Source: Mycoemilia scoparia (lineage: Eukaryota > Kickxellomycota > Kickxellomycetes > Kickxellales > Kickxellaceae). Taken from it: a stretch of 32,083 bases of DNA. The notes under the pieces are model-generated. The model was not told the origin of the DNA, ran no database searches, and saw nothing but the letters and a program-made list of their open reading frames with translations. Positions within the stretch are counted from its first letter, which is position 1, and every line of letters begins with the position of its first letter. The stretch covers positions 1 through 32,083 of the forward strand of contig JANBPU010000181.1 of assembly GCA_027575805.1 (NCBI GenBank). The letters run 5' to 3'. Shown one piece after another: positions 1 through 8,570 of the stretch. The position numbers were made by a program, and so were the translations under genes.

Positions 1-64
1 CAAAAAATAGCAAAGTAATTAGTCAATTTTTGAATTTATAAACCAAAAAAGATCTTTAATAAAA

Positions 65-275
65 AGTGTCCAAAACTGTCCGGATATTATAGTATTCTTC
101 ATTTTTTATAAATTTGTTTAAAATAAAGCAATGACTGCCTAACTTTGCTCAAATGTACCTCAGACCATGCTTTTTATTCTCAATAAATTTCTAAAATATT
201 GGTTGGCTATTAGCTGAGATATTATAAAAAAATCAAAAAATTGAAAATATCTGGACAGTTTTGGATGCTACTGTA
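65..275. mobile_element. Tc1/mariner-like MITE (non-autonomous)
   Basis: Two inverted ends about 26 bp long face each other across roughly 160 bp of AT-rich DNA with no coding capacity. The left end (from about 66) reads GTGTCCAAAACTGTCC and the right end, read on the minus strand from 275, reads TACAGTAGCATCCAAAACTG. They differ at about four positions. The right end finishes in CAGT/ACTG followed by TA, as in Tc1/mariner elements that duplicate TA. The left extremity has decayed and its TA duplication is not clear. Mobilisation would need a transposase encoded elsewhere. Confidence 0.6.
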
Positions 276-276
276 T

Positions 277-600
277 GTCAGACTCCAGCCAAAGTGTATG
301 GGCAATGGGTTGACTTTTAGGGAATGTATGAGAGCACCAGCCTGTTTTCATTTACTAGAGAACTTGCTATATGGGATATTATTCTTGAAGGGCTAAAATC
401 AAATTACATTTATCAATGATAATGTAGGCTTGACCAGTATGCAGGTTAAAACTGGCCTATTAGTAAAAATTAGCCCTTCAAAAATAACTAGCCATTTGGG
501 AAGGTTTCACTAGTGATCGAAACTATGGTAGGCAGAAGTGGCCCTTCAGATTATGGCCCAACCATGAGCCACCACGATCCTGTGCCTGTGAACTCTCTCT
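277..600 (+). repeat. Dispersed repeat family B, copy 1, interrupted by MITE A
   Basis: The first part (277-368) matches 20470-20580: both contain the string AAAGTGTATGGG, then GGGAAT(G/A)TATGA and AGAGAACTTGC. The second part (498-575, around TATGGTAGGCAGAA) matches 21563-21725 and 31317-31490. The two parts are separated by a palindromic MITE (369-497). No coding potential is visible. The element type is unknown. Confidence 0.55.
369..497. mobile_element. Palindromic MITE A, copy 1 (nested in repeat B)
   Basis: Terminal inverted repeats: the left end begins ATATGGGATATTATTCTTGA and the right end, read inverted, begins AAATGGCTAGTTATTTTTGA. Both continue into AGGGCTAA. The interior differs from the other copies of family A, so this copy may be a sub-family or contain unrelated filler. 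Confidence 0.55.
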
Positions 601-756
601 CTCTCCTGCTTTTACTGAATAAATACTCACAAAAGAGCTACAAATTAATTAACTGGATGACTGAATAAGCAATACAAAAAACAATGCCAATTGAGCTCAT
701 TCAGAACTAAATGTCAACAAAAAACGACATTGTTCATCTTTATACAGTATGTGTTT

Positions 757-858
757 GTTGGTGATAATTTTCATGACATACCTTTTGATGGCCAAAGATT
801 ATAGGAGCAATGCCAGTTGATTATCAAATAGTCACGCTTCAAAAATTATTGCCCATAT
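757..858. mobile_element. Palindromic MITE A, copy 2
   Basis: The right end reads CTTCAAAAATTATTGCCCAT. The interior carries CTTTTGATGGCC and ATTATAGGAGCAAT, shared with the copies at 18880 and 29634. The left end has diverged. It abuts copy 3. Confidence 0.5.
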
Positions 859-956
859 GGATCAAGATTTTTGAAGAGTATCTTTTGGTGGCCAATGACT
901 ATACGACCAATCGCAGCCAAATGAGTGACTAACCCATCAAAAATAACTACCCATAT
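855..956. mobile_element. Palindromic MITE A, copy 3
   Basis: The left end is ATATGGATCAAGATTTTTGA and the right end is CATCAAAAATAACTACCCAT. The interior contains TCTTTTGGTGGCCAATGA and AGCCAAATGAGTGACT, close to the inverted interior of the copy at 18880. It shares its left end with copy 2, giving two elements back to back. Confidence 0.6.
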
Positions 957-1183
957 TGCAGGCTTGGGTTTTTTGCAGCTTAATGGTGGTGATGATGATG
1001 ACATCCCATATCTATTTAAACAGTTGAAAAGGCCAAATTGCTCGTCAATCTTTGTTGCTACTCTTCATTTGTTTATGCTCTAAAATTCCAAGCACAAGCC
1101 AATACGCTCCACCATCTGCCTAACCGTACTGTGTTGTTCAAATATACATACATACATCCGTATATCGTATTTCTGTTCTCAAA
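957..1183. other. 5' flank of the Argonaute gene
   Basis: Includes a short GATGATGATGAC tract (about 990). No other gene is seen between 1 and 1183; the rest of that stretch is the repeats listed separately. No convincing TATA box was found close to the Argonaute start. Confidence 0.4.
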
Positions 1184-3925
1184 ATGTCTTCAGCTCAACA
1201 ACAGCGGCAACCGGGCCAACTGGGGGAAGTCGTCTTCCCAGCTCATCAACCACCCGGAACTGTCGGGAAACCAGTCAGGGTAGCTACCAACTTCTACGAA
1301 CTAGCTCCCATCAAAACCTCCAAGCAGGGTAGTGGCGCTGGCTTTGATGGTACTGTTTATCAGTACGATGTTACTATAAATCAGCTCAAAGACAACTCTC
1401 CCCCATCTCAAGCTGGCCCATCAAAGGGCGGCAGCTCCGAAAGAAAGTTGCCTGAGAAGCTAACTCGTCGTGTTTTCAGTACCCTCCTTCAACAATACTC
1501 GAAAAAGCCTCAGCTCAAGAATGCCACCGTAGTATACGACGGCAATAAGATATGCTATTCCAACATCAAGCTCAGCTTTGGTACCAGCGGTGGCTCAAAA
1601 GCTTTTGACTTTGTTGTTGACAATGTCACAGAGCTTGATAACCCCAACCTGACATCAAAATTTAACGTTAGACTAGCACTGTCAACTGACATTGATTTAT
1701 TGGTTCTTGAAAAATTGGTCACATCTACTACTTCTTCTGCCAGTGGTCGCAGCGGAAAAGCGGTTGATCCGTCTTTGCTTTTCCCTGCTGTCCAGGCTCT
1801 TGATATTATATTCCGTTCTTATCCAAGCAATAGCTACACCGCTTTTGGCAACGCTTTCTTTTTGTCTGACTCCAGATCAAATCTTGGCGGCTGCATTGAT
1901 GTTTGGCGTGGATACAGACAATCCGTCCGCCCGGGTATTGGGTCTCTTTATATCAATGTCGATGTAGCTGCCACTGCGTTCTATCAGTCCGGCCCGGTGG
2001 TTGATATTGTGGCTGGGCTGATTCGTGCCCGCGATATCAACGCCCTTTCTCATGGCCTGACTCAGCAGCAATACACAGTAGTCAGAAGGTTTTTGAAGGG
2101 ACTGACTGTTTCTATTGACCAGAGGGCCTCTGCATCTCCAAAGTCTCGCAGAAACTTCAAGGTCATGGGGTTGAGTGCCGAGTCTGCCAAGGCACTCAAA
2201 TTCGAGCTCAGCGATAACAATGGTGGCGGAAAGGGCAAAATGACATCTGTTGCGGACTATTTTGCCAAAAAGTACAACATGCGTCTTAGATTCCCCGAAC
2301 TTCCCTGTATCGACATCAAAAAGGGCGTGTATGTTCCCATGGAAGTTTGCAGCGTAGTTTCTGGCCAGCGCTATAAAAAGAGGCTTGATCCTTACCAGAC
2401 TGAGAATATGATCAAGTTCACTTGTCAGCGCCCTCGCGATCGTGAGGAAAAGATTTATGAGGGATCCAGATTGCTCAACTACGCCAATAACAACGACCTC
2501 AAGGGCTTTGGCATCCAAGTTAGTGGCCGCACAAAGATGGTCAATGCGCGCGAGCTGCCGGTCCCAACAATCAAGTATAATCCTGCTTCACGCGAAAAAA
2601 CCATAACTCCATTTGGTGGCGCCTGGAATTTGCGCGACAAGAAGGTCTTTAAGGGAGTGTCGCTTGACTCCTGGGGCGTGCTCGTTTTGGACAATCAGCG
2701 CAAAGTACCAGACGATGCAGTCAAGAAGTTTGTTACCCAGCTTGTTACCACATGCGTTAATACCGGAATGCGTGTCACTTTGAAGCAGCCGCCTATCAGA
2801 TATGCCAACCCAATGGGCAATCTTGAGAAGGAAGTCAAGGATACCGGCTCGGCCTGCTTTGCCAAAACCAAAGTACGCCCCCAACTAGTTTTGATTGTTC
2901 TTCCTAACAATGGGGCGTCGCTTTATATGTCTTTGAAGCGTGTTGCTTATGTCAATTTGGGCATCCATACTCAGTGCATGCTGTCCAAACATGTTTTCAG
3001 ACCCAACATCCAGTACTGTGCCAATTTGTGTTTGAAGATTAATACCAAGCTTGGTGGCACCAACACAACCATGGATCCTCAGTTCTTGGGTGACTATCAA
3101 AAGATTCCCACTCTTATATTGGGCGCAGATGTTACCCATCAGAGAACAATTGACGCCCAGGCTCCTTCTATTGCTGCTGTTGTTGGCTCTGTCAATCTAG
3201 AAGGCTCCAAGTACACTGCTACTTTGCAGAAACAGCCCCCACGTACAGAAATTATCCAAAACCTTTCGGAAATTGTCAAAAGCCACCTGGTCCAATTCCG
3301 CAAGGGATGTAACAACACAGTTCCTCAAAGAATCATATTTTATCGTGATGGTGTTTCTGACGGCCAGTTTTCAGAGGTTGTTACAAAGGAAGTGGATGAA
3401 GTACGCAAGGCATGCGCTAGCCTTAATCCCAACTACAAACCCAAATTGACATTCATTGTTGTCCAGAAACGGCACAGCACTAGGTTTTTCCCAACCGACC
3501 GCAACAATAGCGACAGGAGTGGTAATTGTAATGCGGGAACTGTGGTTGACACCGATATCCTTCATCCAGGCTATTACAACTTCTATTTGCAGTCCCACTC
3601 GGGCATCCAAGGCCAATCGAGATCCTGCCACTATGTAGTTTTGCATGATGATAATAACTTCAAGCCCAATGATATCCAGAGCTTGACATACAACCTTTGT
3701 TATATGTATGCAATTTGTACCCGCTCTGTTGGCTTGGTTACACCAGCCTACTATGCTCATCGTGTTGCTGACAGAGCACGTTGCCATACCACTGAAGTCT
3801 GGGACGAGGATTCCGAAACTGCCTCGTTGGCTTCTGGTGGTGGAAGAAGAGCCAGTGTAACCGAATTTACCACTGCTATTCTTCCAGTTCATGAATATTT
3901 GGCCAACTCAATGTACTTTATGTAG
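1184..3925 (+). CDS. Argonaute, slicer-type (single exon, 913 aa)
   Basis: RNA-guided endonuclease of RNA silencing; in fungi it acts in the cytoplasm with Dicer-made small RNAs. Domains in order: N-terminal domain (about 45-190), linker/DUF1785 (about 197-250), PAZ (about 260-400, ending in PMEVCSVVSGQRYKKRL), Mid (about 450-580) and PIWI (about 600-880). The catalytic tetrad is visible: D649 (LGADVTH), glutamate finger E689 (TEIIQNL), D722 (YRDGVSDGQ) and H859 (YYAHRVADRAR), so target cleavage should be possible. The C-terminus is the usual ...MYFM. The length is normal for a eukaryotic AGO-clade protein. The start at 1184 gives an N-terminus of normal length and has an A-rich context. The gene has no introns, unlike several neighbours. 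An AATAAA lies 198 bp past the stop. Orthology to QDE-2 is not tested. Confidence 0.96.
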   Translation: MSSAQQQRQPGQLGEVVFPAHQPPGTVGKPVRVATNFYELAPIKTSKQGSGAGFDGTVYQYDVTINQLKDNSPPSQAGPSKGGSSERKLPEKLTRRVFSTLLQQYSKKPQLKNATVVYDGNKICYSNIKLSFGTSGGSKAFDFVVDNVTELDNPNLTSKFNVRLALSTDIDLLVLEKLVTSTTSSASGRSGKAVDPSLLFPAVQALDIIFRSYPSNSYTAFGNAFFLSDSRSNLGGCIDVWRGYRQSVRPGIGSLYINVDVAATAFYQSGPVVDIVAGLIRARDINALSHGLTQQQYTVVRRFLKGLTVSIDQRASASPKSRRNFKVMGLSAESAKALKFELSDNNGGGKGKMTSVADYFAKKYNMRLRFPELPCIDIKKGVYVPMEVCSVVSGQRYKKRLDPYQTENMIKFTCQRPRDREEKIYEGSRLLNYANNNDLKGFGIQVSGRTKMVNARELPVPTIKYNPASREKTITPFGGAWNLRDKKVFKGVSLDSWGVLVLDNQRKVPDDAVKKFVTQLVTTCVNTGMRVTLKQPPIRYANPMGNLEKEVKDTGSACFAKTKVRPQLVLIVLPNNGASLYMSLKRVAYVNLGIHTQCMLSKHVFRPNIQYCANLCLKINTKLGGTNTTMDPQFLGDYQKIPTLILGADVTHQRTIDAQAPSIAAVVGSVNLEGSKYTATLQKQPPRTEIIQNLSEIVKSHLVQFRKGCNNTVPQRIIFYRDGVSDGQFSEVVTKEVDEVRKACASLNPNYKPKLTFIVVQKRHSTRFFPTDRNNSDRSGNCNAGTVVDTDILHPGYYNFYLQSHSGIQGQSRSCHYVVLHDDNNFKPNDIQSLTYNLCYMYAICTRSVGLVTPAYYAHRVADRARCHTTEVWDEDSETASLASGGGRRASVTEFTTAILPVHEYLANSMYFM

Positions 3926-4769
3926 TACTTTGGCGTGGATTTTGCCATGTCATCATATCGCAACATCACATTACAGCTGTTTAGCTAACCAGCGAATGAA
4001 TTCTTTCATTTTTACTTTATATTGCTTTAATCGATATTGCATATCTTTATTATTTCTTATCTCATTCTCCAAATTTTATGATACTTGATATTGCTAGCTC
4101 TTCTCTTTTGTCTTAAATTTTCAATAAAAATATGTTTAGCTGTAAAATGTTTCAAGAATTTTAAGATTGCTTTTGAAAAATACTTTAGATGAATATATAT
4201 CTCTGGAAATGTTGGAAAAATACACTCCATATTTTTTTTCGCCAATTCTTGGAACCACATTTCTCTGCAAGTTATGTTGTGATTCCTTGTATTTTAGATT
4301 TACTACTTTTTGAAATAAAATAATATAAAAATGCAACCACTACCGCTACACTACCATCATAACTTTAAATGAACATTTTGATCTTGTTTTTAACCAATTA
4401 CGTTCATCATATCATCCACTTCGCAATACTTTATATACACAGATTAAATGTATAGCAAATGTGGTATATGTTTATTGTTATTATAAAGTTAGAATAAGAC
4501 TACTAAACAAAGATGATTATCCCGCCCCCATGGTCTCTATTTATAGACATTTCCAATATCGTATTGCGACCCCTACTGTCAACATTGTCTATGTAATGCT
4601 CCAGTGTTCCTTGGCCAATCAGTGCCATGGGTGGAACAAAATATCCAATTACAGGCTTAGGCATTTAGCTTTCTATGGAAAGCTTAAATAGCCGTAGCAT
4701 GTCATATTTATCTCCACCTCTTTTAGTGAATATCACAACAAATACACTGTAATCTTTAGCCATACTACT
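3926..4769. other. Intergenic, 3' side of Argonaute
   Basis: AT-rich, with a polyadenylation-type AATAAA at 4123-4128 that probably serves the Argonaute transcript. The short open frames here have no codon structure or family resemblance. No RNA gene is seen. Confidence 0.5.
4123..4128 (+). terminator. Possible polyadenylation signal of Argonaute
   Basis: AATAAA in TTTTCAATAAAAATATG, about 200 bp after the Argonaute stop. This is the first perfect hexamer after the stop. Confidence 0.4.
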
Positions 4770-4881
4770 GTATGTGAAGATTCCACTTGGAATCAAAACT
4801 TTGGTAGAAAGAAATGGTAGACCCTCATCAGTTACTTTGTATGTAACTGCTGGGAACCCATTTTGTCTAAAGCCTTGTGAT
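4770..4881 (+). repeat. Dispersed repeat family B, copy 2
   Basis: GATTCCACTTGGAATC, then TTTGGTAGAAAGAAATGG and CCCATTTTGTCTAAAG line up with 21574-21700 (GATTTCACTTGGAATC ... CCATTTTGCCCAAAGA). It runs directly into MITE A copy 4, as copy 1 of this family also contains a family A insertion. Confidence 0.5.
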
Positions 4882-5004
4882 ATACGGGTAGTTAGTTTTG
4901 AAGGGTGGCCATTTGCTAATAGACTGTGTGATCACTCATTTGGCTGTTACTCCCCCTATAATCATTAGCCGCCAAAAGATACCCTTCAAAAATCATGATC
5001 ATAT
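4882..5004. mobile_element. Palindromic MITE A, copy 4
   Basis: The left end is ATACGGGTAGTTAGTTTTGA, the right end ACCCTTCAAAAATCATGATC. The interior has CACTCATTTGGCTG, CCCCCTATAATCATTAGCC and GCCAAAAGATACCC, matching the copy at 18880 in the same orientation. Confidence 0.65.
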
Positions 5005-6345
5005 TAAGATCATTTACAAAACACCTTTACTCCAAATAATATATAATGCAAATCATTATGGTCATTAAATAAAAATAACTGTCCTAAATAAATATGGCCA
5101 TGAAAAAAGCAAAGTGGGACAATGGTCCGCTGCAGAAGCTAAATGGTTGATCATGAATGTGTAGGCTGGACCATTAACTGAGCGAAGTGAAGGTTAAAAT
5201 TTGCTGTAGCATAAAGGCCCGAAGCGAAGCGATGGAACTCATCTGGCATGATATTGCTATTTTCGTGCTATTGCATTTGAAATTGGAGTTCAGAGTCGGA
5301 ATTTATAATTAAAGATTAAACAAATAATATCTGGTAATCTGGCTTGTTTTTTCCCAGCCGGCTGTTTATCACTTGATTGTTTCATGGCAGTCGCATTCTT
5401 GCTTGGCTATTCACATTTCATCATATTGTAGGGAAAGTAAAAATGGGGACATCTAGAGAATTGTAATGGCGAGTCACATGGATTTATTCCTATAGGAAAG
5501 TAGTGACTCACTCTCTGCCGTTGCCAAGCTATACTTTAATTGATAAGAGTTGAACTTATCTTTGCATTGTTGCTATAGTAAAGACATATGATATATGATA
5601 TATAACAAATATAGACAAAAGGAATGTTAATTATACTTACAGACGACTATAGCTGGCATTATTTCAAAGAATCATGGTCTATAACAGAGAGAGATGTGAT
5701 TACTCAGTTGATAGATTGAAGGCCATTGGAAGATAAAGGAGTAGCAAAGTTCCAACTGGATGTTTATTGGATACCCTACTATTCCAATTGTTTGTATAAA
5801 ATGCAGAACAAAGACGGCATTTTGTCTCTTAATAGTAACCTCCTCCTCCTCTTTGTTTAGTAATTCCAAAAGGTTCTATGCTTTGCCATAGTTGCAAAGC
5901 CCCTCCTCTATGCTTTTTTATGCAGCTAACCAAACTATCCGTTAGTATCGTTGTCAGTCACACAGTGTGACAATAAACCAACACACTGACCACTTCTTTT
6001 CCTCAACTGCTCTTTGCTTTCATTATTACTGTCTTTATTTTCACTAACACACACACATTTATATATTTCTCTTGCTACTCCTTTTCTTTTGTTTTAACTA
6101 CCATTCTAAAATTCTCTACGCATTCTTCATTTACATAGATTCCATATATATATATATATATTAACCCCTTTAAAGGAATTTACTCTTTCTTTTTGCTATA
6201 AACTGCTCATATTGCTTTCTTTCATACTATCTCAAATAATTCTACTACAAACAAAATTGTCCTTTGTGTTGAATTAAAGCAAACAAACAAGCAAGCAGAC
6301 AAAATTTGCAGCTTCTAACATATTCCTATACCATCGACAACAGCA
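5005..6345. other. Intergenic, 5' side of Ddi1
   Basis: About 1.3 kb without a supported gene. At 5150-5240 a stretch with GTAGGCTGGACCATTAACTG and GAAGGTTAAAAT resembles the interior of MITE A copy 1 (GTAGGCTTGACCAG...GGTTAAAAC), so it may be a decayed relative. From about 5990 to 6340 the plus strand becomes CT-rich, as expected for a fungal promoter and leader, and includes a TA microsatellite at 6144-6161. Confidence 0.45.
6144..6161. repeat. TA microsatellite upstream of Ddi1
   Basis: Nine AT dinucleotides in a row, about 185 bp before the Ddi1 start, inside the CT-rich leader region. Confidence 0.8.
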
Positions 6346-7968
6346 ATGAAATTTACCGTAGTATATCAGGGTGCTCCGTTTCCGTTTGAGGTAGACGGAG
6401 ACATGGAATTGGAAAACCTTTGGGCATTTATTGAAGCTGAAGTAAGTCAAATAATAGTTATAGTAGTTATACAGGACAATATGGATAGTCCACTTTATAT
6501 GTTAACATCAACCATAATATTATTAACATTGTTGGTATAGTTGGAAGTTCCCTTGTCACGCCAACGTCTACTATTCAAAAACATCCATCTGAACGATCCC
6601 AAAAAGACCCTAAATCAGTATAGGATAACAGAAAATTCCCAATTAGTTTTATTGGATTCACAAATTGGTAGCAACACAACAATAACTACTACTACTACTA
6701 TGTCACCACCTCCACCGGTATCCACAATATCAACCGGACCAGACAACAACAATAATACGGCTGTTGTCGCTCCAGGATATGGTAGATCAATTCCACCCAC
6801 CAACAATACCCCCGCCAACAATCCAAACTCCAGTGGCAATGACATTGAAGAAATTCGCAAAATATATGACCAGATAATGAGCCACCCCGAAACCCGTTCC
6901 CAACTAAACCTCCGATACCCTCGATTAGTAGAAGCCGCACAACGAGGATTTGATAGTTTCATCCCAGTCTACCGCAACGCCATGGATGAATTGCATCGCG
7001 CCCAGTTCCAACAAATGATGGAATACGCTCGGCTCGAAGAAGACCCAATGGACATTGAATCCCAACGAAGAATAGAAGAAATCATCAAACAAAATAATAT
7101 CGAAAGCAACATGCGAGCTGCCCTGGAATACAACCCAGAGTCATTTGCAACTGTTACAATGCTGTATATTGACATGGAAGTTAATGGAACTCTAGTTAAA
7201 GCATTTGTTGATTCCGGCGCTCAAGCTACCATTATGAGCCCAATGCTGGCTGAAAAATGTAATATTATGAGATTGGTTGACACAAGATTTAAAGGAACCG
7301 CGCATGGAGTTGGAATGGCAGCTATTTTAGGTCGAGTTCATAGTGTCCAAGTGAGGGTTGGTAGTCAGCATCTTACTTGCTCATTTACCATTATGGAATC
7401 CAAGAGGATTGGTATTATTTTGGGACTTGATATGCTTAAGCGATTCCAGGCTAGTATTGATCTTAAACAGAATGCTTTGGTTATTAACGAAGAGACTATT
7501 TCGTTTTTACATGAACATGAGATTCCCAAAGAATCGATGAGCGGTGGTGGTGATAACGATGACGAACAAGAAAAGTCGGTGTTGGACAATAGTGCATTAA
7601 TACCTGAAGCTAATAACAATAACGCTGTTAATTCAACAACCTCAGTGCAGAGCACAACGAGTTCGTCGGTTTTAACTCCTAAACCTGTATCTCAATCAAG
7701 TAACTCAGGCAGGGATCAATATTTAGCTGGTCCTATTCCAACTTCAATGGCTGTCAATAATAGAATCCCAGTGCCTGCTGCTCCTCCTCCAACAACAGCA
7801 ACGATGACATCTCAACCACTGAATGGAAATAGACAACGGACTTTGAGTCATTCTAGAGAAACTATCAAGATTTTGACAGATTTGGGTGCTACTGAAGCTG
7901 AGGCTATAATGTTTTTGGATCAAGCTAATGGAAATCCTGATTTAGCTGCCAGCTTATTCTTTGGTTAA
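6346..7968 (+). CDS. DDI1: Ddi1: ubiquitin-like/UBA shuttle with retroviral-type aspartic protease (2 exons, 507 aa)
   Basis: Proteasome shuttle and ubiquitin-directed aspartic protease acting in cytoplasm and nucleus. Exons are 6346-6441 and 6541-7968. The 99 bp intron has donor GTAAGT and acceptor GGTATAG, and splicing continues the frame from ...FIEAE to LEVPLSRQ. Domains: N-terminal ubiquitin-like domain split by the intron (about 1-73); low-complexity Thr/Pro/Asn linker (75-125); helical domain with its NIESNMRAALEYNPESF segment (about 130-230); retroviral-protease fold with the catalytic motif FVDSGAQATIM (active-site Asp about 256); Asn/Ser-rich linker; and a C-terminal UBA (about 470-507, ILTDLGATEAEAIMFL ... 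NPDLAASLFFG). All three domains of the full-length family are present. The start is the only ATG giving the ubiquitin-like strand, and sits after a CT-rich leader. This is a cellular gene, not a retroelement: no other pol domain lies nearby. Confidence 0.95.
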
Positions 7969-8570
7969 AATTATAGAGCAAGTGAGAGAATTGTCAATCA
8001 CAATAGTTGTTATTATTGTGATAATGCTAGCATTATAGTCTCAATATTTTATTCTTGATTTTGACATTTCTGTTATTTTTATTCCTTTTTTACAATTGTT
8101 TTTATTATTTTTTACATCATTGGCTTCGAATACAATCACCAATAGCATTATAAATACAAAATTTTATTATATAATGATCTGGTGGTCATGCATTCTGAAT
8201 GGGTACTATTGTAATTATTGTGATTTTAATAGATGAGATCACTGGTTCAAAGATTGTTTGTGTGGGCACACAAAAGCCAGAAATAGAAATAGAAATCATT
8301 TCTGGCAAAGGGACGACGACGACGACTACGTGAATGCAGTCTTTTATAAAATCGCTATGGATTAAAAAGCAGAATGGGTATTGTGTTCTGGCTTGTCAAC
8401 GCCATAGTGTTTCTAAATCAACCCTGCTTTGTCATTGCACCCAACTGCCATTAATGACAGCTGCCGTTGAGACTTTAAAAATAATGCTTAAATACAAGCG
8501 CCCTGCGCAAACACATACAACCATCACTTCTTGTTTAGTATCTGACCTTTTCTTTTATAATCTGGTATTC
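7969..8570. other. Intergenic between Ddi1 and the first AAA-ATPase-like gene
   Basis: Just after the Ddi1 stop there are two inverted repeats (see 7997-8036). A further short hairpin, CCAGAAAT...ATTTCTGG, lies at 8277-8305. A possible TATA-like TTTATAA sits at 8555. An in-frame ATG at 8334 could extend the next gene by 79 residues but reads like leader sequence. Confidence 0.4.
7997..8036. repeat. Two adjacent inverted repeats in the Ddi1 3' region
   Basis: TCACAATA and TATTGTGA (about 7998-8021) can pair across a short loop. They are followed immediately by the perfect 16 bp palindrome ATAATGCTAGCATTAT (8021-8036). They start about 30 bp past the stop codon. A role in 3'-end formation or mRNA stability is possible but not shown. 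Confidence 0.5.

Noticed and set aside
1877..2518. Long minus-strand frame opposite the Argonaute gene
   Set aside because: Shadow frame: the plus-strand reading carries the PAZ and linker domains, and the antisense product has no family features.
7180..7500. Retroviral aspartic protease motif as a sign of a retrotransposon
   Set aside because: It is flanked by ubiquitin-like, helical and UBA domains in one protein, as in Ddi1, and no reverse transcriptase or integrase is nearby.
8334..8570. 79-residue N-terminal extension of AAA-ATPase-like gene 1 from an upstream ATG
   Set aside because: The stretch is Cys/His/Leu-mixed and unlike the acidic N-terminus that follows. A start at 8571 (MADTEH...) parallels MANQD... 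in the paralogue.
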